A stretch of DNA of 17,263 nt from Clostridiales bacterium (lineage in GTDB: Bacteria > Bacillota > Clostridia > Christensenellales > Aristaeellaceae): contig JAAYJP010000060.1 in the NCBI GenBank assembly GCA_012522875.1, positions 1 to 17,263 on the forward strand, read 5' to 3'. The notes under the pieces were generated by a model, which saw only the letters and a list, made by a program, of their open reading frames with translations, was not told the origin of the DNA and ran no database searches. Numbering within the stretch: position 1 is the stretch's first letter; every line of letters begins with the position of its first letter. Shown here in pieces: positions 1-7,711 of this stretch. A program made the translations under genes and the position numbers.

Positions 1-51
1 GGCACACGGGCCGTCTAAACGGGAAATGCATCCAAAAAAGTGGGGATGAGG

Positions 52-65
52 GCCGGTTTTCCGGC
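52..65 (+). terminator. weak hairpin, possible terminator of an upstream gene
   Basis: GCCGG, a TTTT loop and CCGGC form a 5-bp hairpin, followed a few bases later by ATATTTT. It could end transcription of a gene lying left of the window, but the stem is short and the T tract poor. Nothing codes in bases 1-183. Confidence 0.25.
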
Positions 66-82
66 ATATTTTACAGTAATAG

Positions 83-97
83 TGGTAAATGTTACCA
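83..97. promoter_or_regulatory. perfect palindrome TGGTAA-ATG-TTACCA, candidate operator
   Basis: TGGTAA and TTACCA are perfect inverted repeats separated by three bases. The site lies just upstream of the putative -10 element at 106-111 and covers its -35 region, where a repressor would block RNA polymerase. It resembles dimeric regulator operators in shape, but I cannot match it to a named regulon. Confidence 0.45.
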
Positions 98-102
98 TTA
101 CA

Positions 103-111
103 TGATATAGT
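103..111 (+). promoter_or_regulatory. extended -10 element (TGA-TATAGT) of the mreB-like gene
   Basis: TATAGT at 106-111 matches the sigma-A -10 consensus at five of six positions and is preceded by TGn, the extended -10 motif. No good -35 is found 17 nt upstream, which is usual when a TGn is present. The inferred transcript would have a leader of about 65 nt before the start at 184. Confidence 0.45.
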
Positions 112-183
112 GTGTAAAATCGGATGCGAAGATGTTTCGAATTTTTGCGTTTGGTTTGCAGTTAATCATCAAGGGGTGATTCC

Positions 184-1206
184 ATGGCATCGGTTGAGGA
201 TATCGGTATAGACCTTGGCTCCTCGAATGTGCTCATCTGTGAGCGGGGAAAAGGCATTGTTTTAAACGAGCCGGCGGTGCTGGCGGTAAACCATGACACC
301 CGGAACATCATCTCTATTGGACAGGAGGCCTATCAGATGATGGGCCGGGAGCCAGCAGGCATCTCCGTGGTGCGGCCGCTGCGGCGGGGCACTATCCAGG
401 ATTTCGACATGCTGAGTATCCTGCTCAACTACTTTGTCATGCGTGTGGTGGGAAAGCACCTCTTTAACCGCCCGCGGGCGCTGCTCTCTGTCTCAGCCAC
501 AGCCAATGAAATTGAAAAGCGGCAGTTGATCCTGGGCATGCTGGAGGCGGGCGCCAGGCGCACCCAGCTGCTTGAGCGTCCCCTGGCCGCTGCCATGGGC
601 GCCGGTATCCTCATCAACGAGGTCTCCGGCCGCATGGTGGCGGACATCGGCGGCGCCACCACGGATATCGCCGTCATCTCTTCCGGTGAAATCATGGCCC
701 GCAGCATTCAGGAGAGTGCCGGGGACCAGGTCACCGACGCTATCATCCGCTATATCAGGCTTAAGCACAACCTGCTTATCGGCTGGCGAACCGCTGAGGA
801 TGTGAAGAGCGCCATCGGCTCCGTGGATCCGGAAGACCAGAACGACCTTTCCCTGCCTGTGGCCGGGCGCAACCTGGTCAGCGGGCTTCCCAGGCAAGTG
901 GATGTTACCAGCGAGGAGATCGTGGAAGCGGTGGAGGAACCGCTGCGCCTGTTGGTGGAAGGTTTCCACAGTGTCATTGAAAGGATTCCAGCGGAGCTGG
1001 CCAACGACGTATTTGACGATGGCATTGTCCTGACCGGCGGCGGCGCCAACCTCAGGGGCCTTTCCACCGTCCTTCAGCGGGAAATGCAGATTCCCGTCTA
1101 TGTGGCCGAGCATCCCCAGGAGTGTATCGCCCTGGGCTGCGGGCTGGCGCTGGAGCGGCCAGGCGAATACCAGCGCATTCTGGGAGACGCCCGGAAGCGG
1201 CGCTGA
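184..1206 (+). CDS. MreB/Mbl-family actin-like protein, divergent paralogue
   Basis: This 340-residue protein is full length for the MreB family, which forms membrane-associated filaments that guide cell-wall synthesis. The actin-fold ATP-binding motifs are present: GIDLGSSN near residues 8-15 (phosphate 1), DIGGATT at 154-160 (phosphate 2) and LTGGGANL near 283-290 (adenosine). The LLIGWRTAEDVK segment near 197-208 is also typical. Three normally conserved spots differ: the usual DLGT reads DLGS, the usual EEP reads ERP near 131-133, and the usual DIGGGTT reads DIGGATT. No mreC or mreD follows, so it is probably an additional MreB-like paralogue rather than the main rod-shape gene. The start has a GGGGTGA site eight or so bases upstream. 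It is followed after 18 nt by the YjbQ-family gene, probably in one transcript. Family assignment is firm; cellular role is inferred. Confidence 0.9.
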   Translation: MASVEDIGIDLGSSNVLICERGKGIVLNEPAVLAVNHDTRNIISIGQEAYQMMGREPAGISVVRPLRRGTIQDFDMLSILLNYFVMRVVGKHLFNRPRALLSVSATANEIEKRQLILGMLEAGARRTQLLERPLAAAMGAGILINEVSGRMVADIGGATTDIAVISSGEIMARSIQESAGDQVTDAIIRYIRLKHNLLIGWRTAEDVKSAIGSVDPEDQNDLSLPVAGRNLVSGLPRQVDVTSEEIVEAVEEPLRLLVEGFHSVIERIPAELANDVFDDGIVLTGGGANLRGLSTVLQREMQIPVYVAEHPQECIALGCGLALERPGEYQRILGDARKRR

Positions 1207-1224
1207 GGATCAAGGAGTTTACAC

Positions 1225-1641
1225 ATGAAAAGCCATCGCAAGGAGCTGATGTTCCACCTGAAGACGCGGCGGGGCCTGGTGAATATCACCCGGCGGGTGC
1301 AGGAGGCGGTAGACGAGAGCGGCGTTCTTGAAGGCCTGGTGCTGATTAATCCCATGCATATCACAGCTTCCGTCTTTATCAACGATGATGAGGCTGGCCT
1401 CCATCAGGATTTTGAGGCATGGCTTGAGCGGATCGCCCCTGAGAAACCCCACAGCCAGTATCGGCACAATGGCTTTGAGGACAACGCCGACGCGCATATC
1501 AAGCGCAGCGTCATGGGGCGCGAGTCTGTGGCGGCCATCACAAAGGGCAAGCTGGATCTTGGGACCTGGGAACAGATCTTCTATTACGAGTTTGATGGCA
1601 AACGCGATAAAAGGGTGCTCATCAAGGTGATCGGGGAGTAG
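1225..1641 (+). CDS. YjbQ/UPF0047 family protein (secondary thiamine-phosphate synthase-like)
   Basis: The 138-residue protein has the length and signature of the YjbQ (UPF0047) family: NPMHITAS near residues 42-49 (family HxTA motif), INDDE, a YRHN segment, an AH-K-S--G stretch and the family hallmark KGKLDLGTWEQIFYYEFDG near 110-128. E. coli YjbQ has weak thiamine-phosphate synthase activity, hence the usual name, but its physiological role is unsettled. It is a cytosolic protein of small trimeric type. The start ATG has AAGGAG a few bases upstream and lies 18 nt after the MreB-like gene, so the two are probably cotranscribed. The family fit is strong; a link to cell shape is not supported by anything but position. 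Confidence 0.9.
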   Translation: MKSHRKELMFHLKTRRGLVNITRRVQEAVDESGVLEGLVLINPMHITASVFINDDEAGLHQDFEAWLERIAPEKPHSQYRHNGFEDNADAHIKRSVMGRESVAAITKGKLDLGTWEQIFYYEFDGKRDKRVLIKVIGE

Positions 1642-1739
1642 TGCCGGAAAGGACAAAAACGGGGAGGCTTATAGGGGAGCGTCCCCCGATTTATACCGGG
1701 ACAAGCCCGAGAAGGGTTTCAGCGGCCGACACATAGCAG

Positions 1740-1780
1740 AAAAAAGCACCCCGCCCGGCAAAGCCTGTCCGGCGGGGGGT
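1740..1780 (-). terminator. intrinsic terminator of the phasin-like gene
   Basis: On the minus strand GGCGGGG-type arms pair (CCCCGCC at 1749-1755 with GGCGGGG at 1771-1777), the stem extends inward across one mismatch, and six T residues follow (A1740-A1745 on plus). This is a classical rho-independent terminator about 100 nt beyond the stop of the minus-strand gene. A second, weak hairpin (GGGGA-GCG-TCCCC, 1674-1686) lies after the plus-strand YjbQ gene without a good T tract. Nothing else is evident in 1642-1880. Confidence 0.8.
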
Positions 1781-1880
1781 GGGGGACGGATATATCGCGT
1801 TTTCACTGGCCGCGGCAAAGCGGACGGGTAAACGCACCAGCTCCCCCAGGCGGCGAATCGCCCACAGATACGCTGTCGGC

Positions 1881-2447
1881 CTAATACCTGGGCGGTACGT
1901 TCTGGGGGATATGGTCATTCATATTGTTGCTCTTGACCTTGTTGGTGTTGATTTCATCATCCGGCGCGGTGGGCGTGGGGCGGTGGGGGTGATCCTGGGA
2001 TTCCTTATAGGGCACTTCTGCCTTGGGGCGGTAGGTGTTGGGATCCACCTCATAATCATGGGGGGAGTCGTGAACCCCGGGCTTTCCGATGCCTTCTTCT
2101 CCCGTATAGAAAGCCTCTTCCCCATCCTTCACCAGGCGGTCCAGGATATCGCGCTCAGCGGGGTTCAACTGGCGTATTTCACGCGCCAGGCGGGTCAGGC
2201 GCTCCTTCTCCTGGCGGACTTTTTCCTTGATTTCATCCTCCGTGAAGGTATTTTTCACTCTATCCACCGCTTTTTTGCCCACATCCACCGCCGAATGGAA
2301 AACTACCTCGCCTTTCTCGGCCATATTCCTGACGCCCTCGCTTTGCACAAAATTCTCGATGGCGTCTTTGGATTTCTCCACTGTGTCGGAGATGGCGCCG
2401 ATGCCTGCCATGATGATCTTTCTGACTTCCTTGTCCAAACTTGCCAT
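1881..2447 (-). CDS. phasin-like coiled-coil protein with long polar tail
   Basis: This is a 188-residue hydrophilic protein. Residues 4-95 are helical and rich in Lys, Glu and Arg with a heptad-like pattern (MASLDKEVRKIIMAGIGAIS, then DEIKEKVRQEKERLTRLARE). This resembles Firmicutes proteins labelled phasin-like; true phasins coat polyhydroxyalkanoate granules. Residues 100-188 form a low-complexity tail rich in Pro, Asp, His and Asn, probably disordered. There is no signal peptide or membrane segment. The longer reading frame starts at 2525, but the ATG at 2447 is chosen because AGGCAGGTG lies about 6-8 nt upstream and a TATAAT at 2477-2472 would lie inside the longer frame. It is transcribed alone, with its own terminator at 1740-1780. 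No PHA synthase gene is nearby, so granule binding is not implied. Confidence 0.75.
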   Translation of the reverse strand: MASLDKEVRKIIMAGIGAISDTVEKSKDAIENFVQSEGVRNMAEKGEVVFHSAVDVGKKAVDRVKNTFTEDEIKEKVRQEKERLTRLAREIRQLNPAERDILDRLVKDGEEAFYTGEEGIGKPGVHDSPHDYEVDPNTYRPKAEVPYKESQDHPHRPTPTAPDDEINTNKVKSNNMNDHIPQNVPPRY

Positions 2448-2471
2448 AAATGACACCTGCCTTTCCAGGTT

Positions 2472-2477
2472 ATTATA
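2472..2477 (-). promoter_or_regulatory. -10 element TATAAT of the phasin-like gene
   Basis: A perfect TATAAT lies on the minus strand 25 nt upstream of the ATG at 2447. No recognisable -35 hexamer is found at 16-18 nt. The position fits a short 5' leader and supports the shorter start for the gene. Confidence 0.5.
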
Positions 2478-2497
2478 CCCTTTTGCGCCCCAAACAC

Positions 2498-2523
2498 GCG
2501 CCTGGGCGAAAACACTCAGGCAC
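2498..2523 (-). terminator. possible weak terminator after the RNA methyltransferase gene
   Basis: GTGCCTG and CAGGCGC on the minus strand can pair over seven positions, one of them G-U, around a 12-nt loop. GTGTTTGG follows. It lies 13 nt beyond the methyltransferase stop. The T tract is poor, so this is only suggestive. Confidence 0.25.
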
Positions 2524-2535
2524 ATGGATCTGCGG

Positions 2536-3333
2536 CTATTCAGGCGCCGGCGGGACCCGGGAAGCCGCCATGTCTCCGCGGAGCAGTTCGTAAATCATCA
2601 GGCTGGCGGCTACCGCGGCATTCAGGGACTCCGCCCCGCCGGGCATGGGCAGTTTCAGCTTCAGGTCTGCCAGTGCCAAAAGGGGAGGGGCGAGGCCCGC
2701 GCCCTCATTACCCACCAGCAGGCAGGTTTTTTCCTTAAACGGGGGTTGGCTGAAAAAGGGGCTGCCCGAAAGGTCCCCGGCAATCAGCTGCCATCCCTTA
2801 TCCTTAAGGGTGGTGAGGGGGACGGACAAATCAGGGAAGCTGTATACCGGCATCCGGAATATTGCCCCCATGGAGGCACGCAGCGCTTTGGGGGAGAAGG
2901 GATCGGCGCAGCCGCTGTCAATGAGCATGGCGTCATTCCCCGCGGCGTACATGGTGCGCAGGACAGCGCCCACATTGCCCGGGTCCTGCACCCGGTTGAG
3001 CGCCACGAGGCGGCGGCCCAGGTCACGGGGCAGCACGGCCGTCGGCAGGGTGCAGAGGGCCAGAATGTCCTGGGGCGTTTTGCTGTCGGAAAGGGCCCTG
3101 ATTACTTCAGCGCTCACCAAAAAACAGTCCAGGCCGGCATCTAGCAAAGCGGCGAAGCGTACCTGGCTGCCTTTGAGGAGGATGAGCGCCTCAGCCTGCC
3201 CCGCACACACCGCCTCCTGGCTTAAGTGTTCTCCTTCCGCCAGGAAGCGCTGGTGCGCCCGGCGGCCCGTCGGGGTCTTCAGCTGCCGCCAGGCCCTGAC
3301 CTGGGAGTTTTTGGCGCTGGCAATCTCTTTCAA
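2536..3333 (-). CDS. SpoU/TrmH-family RNA 2'-O-methyltransferase
   Basis: The 265-residue protein has the N-terminal substrate-binding region and C-terminal knotted SPOUT domain of the TrmH/SpoU family, which methylates ribose 2'-OH in tRNA or rRNA using S-adenosylmethionine. All three motifs are visible: NRVQDPGNVGAVLRT at 113-127 (motif 1, with the catalytic-type Arg126), LLVGNEGAGL at 205-214 (motif 2) and LPMPGGAESLNAAVA at 228-242 (motif 3). Length and layout are close to Bacillus YsgA (RlmP) and RlmB types, so an rRNA target is likely but the nucleotide cannot be told. The start is TTG, sharing the four bases TTGA with the stop of the upstream gene. No strong ribosome binding site precedes it, so translation probably depends on coupling to that gene. 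Confidence 0.9.
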   Translation of the reverse strand: MKEIASAKNSQVRAWRQLKTPTGRRAHQRFLAEGEHLSQEAVCAGQAEALILLKGSQVRFAALLDAGLDCFLVSAEVIRALSDSKTPQDILALCTLPTAVLPRDLGRRLVALNRVQDPGNVGAVLRTMYAAGNDAMLIDSGCADPFSPKALRASMGAIFRMPVYSFPDLSVPLTTLKDKGWQLIAGDLSGSPFFSQPPFKEKTCLLVGNEGAGLAPPLLALADLKLKLPMPGGAESLNAAVAASLMIYELLRGDMAASRVPPAPE

Positions 3334-4736
3334 AGCAGGCGGAGCGCCTGGGGCTGGTCCACCAACAGGGCCCGGAGTGATTCCGCCGGGACGCCTTTAT
3401 GGCGCGCATAGGGCAGCACAAAGGCCGCGGCTGCGAAGCCGGTGGCCGTATGCTCGTCCATTTTCAGCGCCTTGCTGTGGCGCAGGTAGCGCAGCAAATC
3501 CCGGCGCAGCTTGATGGGCAGGGGCGCGCCCAGGTCGCTTAAACGGCGCAGCCAGGCTTTCAGCCGGCTTTCCGTGGCGGCGCTGAGAGGCTCCTGGTGC
3601 TGGCGCAAAAGCTGGGATACATGGTCCAAATTGATGGGTGTGGGGGCCGCTTCCTCCCAGTGCCAGCCTTCTTCAGCGGCGAGGCTTACAACCGGCCAGG
3701 GGGACAGGGCATAAACGGGCGTGTTGAGCGCGCTTATCTCATGGGCCTGGGACACAATCACATGCCGGCGGGACAAGGGGCTTGCCCCAGCCTGCGGGCT
3801 GATGGTCATTCGCTCCGCTCCGCCCTGCTGAGTCAGATCATTGCCGGGCATCATCAAACTGTTCAAGCCCATCAGGCCGGCCAGGGTTTCTCCGGCCGAT
3901 GCGGCGTCTGCCAGGGCAGGAGACGATACCTGGAATTGCGGATACAATGCTGCCAACAGGATGAGATGGGTTGCCATCCCTGCCCCCATGATGAAACCCG
4001 CTTGCTTCATGGTATCCTCCACCGCTGAAACGGCGGCGCTGAGGCTGTTTTGCGGCATCAGCAGGGGCTGCCTGCGCCGGAAAAACATATCCGTCAGCGA
4101 GCGCACGGGGCTTGAAGGCTCAGGGATTTCCCGGGCTTTGGGGGTGGGTTCTTCCATATCCTGGGGCAGGGCTTCCTGTTCCTCCTGGGGCCAGTAGAAC
4201 ATACGGTGCTGGTTATCCGGCATCAGCACCAAAAAAAGGCGGTCACAGTCCGGTGGGAGGGTCTGGGTTCCGCCAGCCGCTTCCTCAGCCGGGCTTGAAA
4301 AGGGCCCGTTGATAAACCCGCCGTTTCTCACATAATAGCGCGGGGTGAGGGGGGCGTGGCGGGTTTCCTCCCGGGTGGCCACTTCATAGACCATATCCCG
4401 GGGGAGGGATTTGATGGCGTCGGAATACACGATATAGCGGTTGTGTTCACCCCTGAAAGGGGAATAGTTGCGGTTGGGCCTGACCTTGCCCTGGGCCGGC
4501 GCAGTGCCCTGAAGATCCAGCACGCACAGCGGGCCCAGCTCGCGCATCCGCTCCTTGAAGGTGTGCTGTTCCTGCCGGTCCGGCGCGATGCGCAGAAAAC
4601 CCTGGTCGCGGAAGGCGTCGATGTCCTCCGCCGCCAACAAACCCTGGGAAGAGAGCAGGGGGCGCACCCTGAAGAGCACCCGTTGGGTATTGTCCTCCTG
4701 CAGATAAGCCAGAACGCGTTGACCTGATAAATCCAT
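3330..4736 (-). CDS. uncharacterised 468-residue protein with a central hydrophobic segment
   Basis: I do not recognise this protein. Residues 1-190 are a mixed, probably folded domain with several Tyr- and Arg-rich stretches (for example RGEHNRYIVYSDAIKSL). Residues 190-215 are rich in Pro and Glu. A hydrophobic stretch near 247-266 (GFIMGAGMATHLILLAALYP) could be one membrane segment or a buried helix. A Ser/Ala-rich region follows, and then a helical C-terminal domain with basic repeats (RLKAWLRRLSDLG, KLRRDLLRYLRHSK). The first ATG at 4742 abuts AGGAAGG with no spacer, whereas the ATG two codons later at 4736 has a six-base spacer, so the latter is chosen. A near-consensus promoter lies upstream. 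It overlaps the RNA methyltransferase start by four bases, so the two are one operon and may share an RNA-related task. That link is inference. Confidence 0.8.
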   Translation of the reverse strand: MDLSGQRVLAYLQEDNTQRVLFRVRPLLSSQGLLAAEDIDAFRDQGFLRIAPDRQEQHTFKERMRELGPLCVLDLQGTAPAQGKVRPNRNYSPFRGEHNRYIVYSDAIKSLPRDMVYEVATREETRHAPLTPRYYVRNGGFINGPFSSPAEEAAGGTQTLPPDCDRLFLVLMPDNQHRMFYWPQEEQEALPQDMEEPTPKAREIPEPSSPVRSLTDMFFRRRQPLLMPQNSLSAAVSAVEDTMKQAGFIMGAGMATHLILLAALYPQFQVSSPALADAASAGETLAGLMGLNSLMMPGNDLTQQGGAERMTISPQAGASPLSRRHVIVSQAHEISALNTPVYALSPWPVVSLAAEEGWHWEEAAPTPINLDHVSQLLRQHQEPLSAATESRLKAWLRRLSDLGAPLPIKLRRDLLRYLRHSKALKMDEHTATGFAAAAFVLPYARHKGVPAESLRALLVDQPQALRLL

Positions 4737-4777
4737 TGGCATCCTTCCTGTCCAAAATGTATTTGCCCCTTTGTTTC

Positions 4778-4806
4778 ATTGTATGCCAGCCCCCAGAAGG
4801 CGTCAA
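4778..4806 (-). promoter_or_regulatory. sigma-A promoter of the 468-aa gene / methyltransferase operon
   Basis: On the minus strand TTGACG (4806-4801) and TACAAT (4783-4778) are separated by exactly 17 nt, each matching consensus at five of six positions. Transcription would begin near 4771, giving a leader of about 35 nt before the ATG at 4736. It is divergent from the tldD promoter, with the two -35 elements about 20 nt apart. Confidence 0.75.
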
Positions 4807-4825
4807 GGCAATGTGCCCGGCCAAT

Positions 4826-4855
4826 TTGCGAAGGTGGAAGCACCGGTGGTATAAT
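4826..4855 (+). promoter_or_regulatory. sigma-A promoter of tldD-tldE
   Basis: TTGCGA (4826-4831) and TATAAT (4850-4855) are separated by 18 nt, and TGG directly before TATAAT supplies an extended -10 TGn. The start of transcription would be near 4862, about 30 nt before the tldD start codon. Confidence 0.75.
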
Positions 4856-4892
4856 TCTCTGTACAGTTGGGTCGAACAAGGAGGATAATTGC

Positions 4893-6278
4893 TTGATTCC
4901 AAAAATTGCAGAACTTCTGCGGGGCCAGTTTGCTCCCGGCGCCCACAGCGAGCTGCGTGCCCAGCGCAGCCTTACCAGGCGCGTCACCCTGCTTCAGGGA
5001 AACCTCACCCGCAATGCCCGCGCAGAAAGCCAGGGCGTCAGCGCCCGGGTGTACCAGGGCGGTGTATACGGATTCGCCTCCCAGGCGGAACTGAGCGGGG
5101 AAGCGGCACGCCGCGCGCTTAAAACCGCCACGGGCAATGCCAAATTCCTGGACGGACATGCCAGGCGCGGCCAGGGCGCGCTGCCGGATATCTCCTCCGG
5201 CGCCCTGGCGACCCAGGAGGATTTTACCGACCTTCCCCAGAAGCATTACCTGGATTTCCTCAGGCCGCTGGATGCCTATATCGCCGGGAAATATCCCGGT
5301 TTGGCCAGCCGATCCCTGGTGGCCTACGCTGACTCCATGGAAAAGCAGTTGGCCACCTCAGACGGCTACACCTCCCACATCCTGGCGCCCCGGAGCTATA
5401 TTTATATCTTCCTCAACGATAAGGCCCAGGGTGGCATGCCCGTGGAAGTGTTCAAGACCTATGGTGGCAGCGGCACCTTTGACATCCAGTTCAAGGCGCC
5501 CGAGGACCTCTATCCTGAGGTGGACCGGCTGTATGAGCACCTGATGAAAAAGCGGGAAGGTGTTTTTGCCCAGGCGGGAAAAAAGACGGTGATCCTTCAT
5601 GGCGAACTGGCCGGGATGCTGGCCCATGAGGCTGTGGGGCACACGGTGGAGGCAGATCTGGTGATGGGCGGCTCCGTGGCAGGGCCGATGCTTCACGAGA
5701 TGGTGGCAAGCCCTCTGGTTTCCATGACCGACTTCGCCCACTCAGCCTTTGGCCAGGAAGCGCCCCTGCCCGTCTATGTGGATGATGAGGGCGTGCTGGC
5801 CGAGGACGCGGAGCTGATCCGAAACGGCCGCCTCACCGGCTATATGGTCAACCGGGAGCTGGGCCGGCATTTTTCCATGCGGCCCCAGGGGAACGCAAGG
5901 GCCTTTGGCTTCAACGATGAGCCTCTGATCCGGATGCGCAATACCGCTGTGCTGCCCGGGCGGGACAAATTTGAGGACATGATCGCCTCCGTGGAGGACG
6001 GGTATTACCTCATCTCCTCCAATAACGGCCAGGCGGACACCACCGGGGAATTCATGTTTGGCATTTCCCTGGGCTATGAGATCAAAAACGGCCGCCTGGG
6101 CCGGGCCATCTTTGACACCACCATTTCCGGCATCGCCTTTGACATGCTCAAAACCGTGGACCGGGTAAGCGACCGGGTGAGCTGGTCCTCTTCCGGCTTC
6201 TGCGGAAAAAAACAGCCCATGCCTGTTGGCCTGGGCGGACCGGACCTGCGCTGCCAAGTGATGATCGGAGGCAAATAA
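4893..6278 (+). CDS. tldD: TldD metalloprotease subunit
   Basis: The 461-residue protein is full length for TldD, the zinc-bearing subunit of the TldD/TldE cytoplasmic protease. In enterobacteria that protease degrades unfolded peptides and matures microcin B17 and CcdA. The metal motif HExxxH is present as HEAVGH at residues 245-250, inside the family block GMLAHEAVGHTVEADL. The C-terminal block SSGFCGKKQPMPVGLGGPDL carries the conserved Cys, a likely third zinc ligand. The longest frame begins further upstream, but the TTG at 4893 is chosen because AAGGAGG at 4878-4884 lies eight bases before it and the translation from there begins with the family-like IPKIAELL. The partner subunit gene begins three bases after the stop. 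Its own promoter lies at 4826-4855. Substrate in this organism is unknown; no peptide-precursor gene is visible nearby. Confidence 0.95.
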   Translation: MIPKIAELLRGQFAPGAHSELRAQRSLTRRVTLLQGNLTRNARAESQGVSARVYQGGVYGFASQAELSGEAARRALKTATGNAKFLDGHARRGQGALPDISSGALATQEDFTDLPQKHYLDFLRPLDAYIAGKYPGLASRSLVAYADSMEKQLATSDGYTSHILAPRSYIYIFLNDKAQGGMPVEVFKTYGGSGTFDIQFKAPEDLYPEVDRLYEHLMKKREGVFAQAGKKTVILHGELAGMLAHEAVGHTVEADLVMGGSVAGPMLHEMVASPLVSMTDFAHSAFGQEAPLPVYVDDEGVLAEDAELIRNGRLTGYMVNRELGRHFSMRPQGNARAFGFNDEPLIRMRNTAVLPGRDKFEDMIASVEDGYYLISSNNGQADTTGEFMFGISLGYEIKNGRLGRAIFDTTISGIAFDMLKTVDRVSDRVSWSSSGFCGKKQPMPVGLGGPDLRCQVMIGGK

Positions 6279-6281
6279 CAA

Positions 6282-7577
6282 ATGCAAATATTGAATGACA
6301 CGGTAGCCCTGGCGCTGGAGGCCTTATCCGGGCTGGGGGCGCAGATCTGCTCCGCCCGTGCGGTTAAGAGCTGCCGGAACGAGTTCAACGTGGACGGAGG
6401 CAGGTTCAGCCTGTTCCGCACAACACTGGACAGCGCACTGACGCTTCAGGCTATCAAGGACCATAAGCGCGGCCTGGTCAGCGGCAACAGCTTTGATGAA
6501 AAAGCGGTGCGCCTGGCCGCGGCGGACTGCCTGGCGTCGGCTGAGGCCGGCCAGGAGGACACGGCCTGGGATATGGCGGACACAGGCGGCGGGGACTTTG
6601 CCCAGGATCCCTATGAACCTGACATGGATCGGCTTTTTGCCCGTACCCGGGAGATGCTGGAGGAAATCAAGCAGGATTATCCCAAGGTCATTGTGGAGCA
6701 GTTGGTCGTCTCCCATGTCCAGGCGGACAGTGTGTACGAAAACAGCAAGGGGGTGCGCTACACCGCCAAAAGCGGCTGGTATGAGGTGGATATCATGTTC
6801 TCCGGGCATGAGGGGGACAAGTCCTCCTCCTTCAATGGCAGCGGTTTTCTAGCCGACAGCCTGGAAAAGCCATTTTTGGAACTGGCCGGCCTGCGCCGGC
6901 TGTTGGCGGACGCCCAGAACCAGATCCACACCACACCCGCTTCCGGCACGGGGGAGGGCGCCGTGGTGTTCACCCCGGAGTGCCTGGGCAGCATCCTGTA
7001 TGAGCTGGCGGGCAACTATGTTTCGGACGCTGTGCTCATTGACGGCACAAGCCAGTGGAAGGATAAACTGGGCCGGCAGGTGGCCGACCCATCCCTGACC
7101 CTTAGGCTGGCGCCGGGGGACGGGCGCATTATCAGCGGTGAAAAATATACCGAGGAGGGCTATCGGTCGGAGGATTTCGCCTTGATTGAAAAGGGCGTGC
7201 TCAAACAGTTCCTTCTGTCCGACTATGCCGCGCGCAAAACCGGGCACACCCGTGCGCCCAACTCCAGCTTTGCCCTGGTAGTGGAGCCGGGAGACTTGCC
7301 CCTTGAAAACATCATCGCTTCCATCGAAAAGGGCCTGCTGGTGGGACGTTATTCGGGTGGTGCCGCAGGCACAAACGGCGAGTTTTCCGGTGTGGCCAAA
7401 AACGCCTTCATGATTGAAGGAGGGAAGGTCACCCACGCTGTCTCTGAAACCATGATTGCCGGAAACCTGGCCGGGATGCTGGATCAGATCATCGGCATCT
7501 CCCGGGAGACTGTTGGGGACGGGACCAGTGTCCTGCCCTGGCTGGCAGTGAGGGGGATAACGATTTCGGGCCAATAA
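6282..7577 (+). CDS. tldE: TldE/PmbA subunit of the TldD/TldE protease
   Basis: This 431-residue protein belongs to the same superfamily as TldD but, as expected for TldE/PmbA, lacks the HExxxH motif and cannot bind zinc in that way. Family blocks are seen in NSKGVRYTAKSGWYEVDI near 155-172, GEGAVVFTPECLGSIL near 226-241, GEKYTEEGYRSEDF near 287-300 and the terminal VGRYSGGAAGTNGEFSG near 352-368. TldE forms a heterodimer with TldD and helps shape the substrate channel. The ATG lies three bases after the tldD stop, with GGAGG ten bases upstream inside the end of tldD, so the two are cotranscribed and made in similar amounts. A hairpin at 7630-7656 probably ends the transcript. Confidence 0.93.
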   Translation: MQILNDTVALALEALSGLGAQICSARAVKSCRNEFNVDGGRFSLFRTTLDSALTLQAIKDHKRGLVSGNSFDEKAVRLAAADCLASAEAGQEDTAWDMADTGGGDFAQDPYEPDMDRLFARTREMLEEIKQDYPKVIVEQLVVSHVQADSVYENSKGVRYTAKSGWYEVDIMFSGHEGDKSSSFNGSGFLADSLEKPFLELAGLRRLLADAQNQIHTTPASGTGEGAVVFTPECLGSILYELAGNYVSDAVLIDGTSQWKDKLGRQVADPSLTLRLAPGDGRIISGEKYTEEGYRSEDFALIEKGVLKQFLLSDYAARKTGHTRAPNSSFALVVEPGDLPLENIIASIEKGLLVGRYSGGAAGTNGEFSGVAKNAFMIEGGKVTHAVSETMIAGNLAGMLDQIIGISRETVGDGTSVLPWLAVRGITISGQ

Positions 7578-7629
7578 CCCCCGCGCAGGAATCTGCCGAT
7601 CCACAACTGAATCGCTAAGGCAATGCTTT

Positions 7630-7664
7630 GCGGCTGGCAGATTTCCTGTCAGCCGCGATTTGTT
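7630..7664 (+). terminator. hairpin terminator after tldE
   Basis: GCGGCTGGCAG (7630-7640) pairs with CTGTCAGCCGC (7646-7656) over 11 positions, one of them G-U, around a five-base loop. The following GATTTGTTG is only moderately T-rich. Position between the tldE stop and the ECF promoter fits a terminator isolating the two units. Confidence 0.6.
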
Positions 7665-7711
7665 GCCAGCGAACCTGACAAGAAGACGAAAGACAATTTT
7701 TCTTTGTCCAG

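Noticed and set aside
493..1113. 206-residue minus-strand frame inside the MreB-like gene
   Set aside because: The sense strand encodes a clear MreB family protein; long antisense frames are expected in GC-rich coding DNA.
1779..2453. 224-residue plus-strand frame
   Set aside because: It is antisense to the phasin-like gene, which has a ribosome binding site, a -10 and a terminator on the other strand; the plus frame has none of these.
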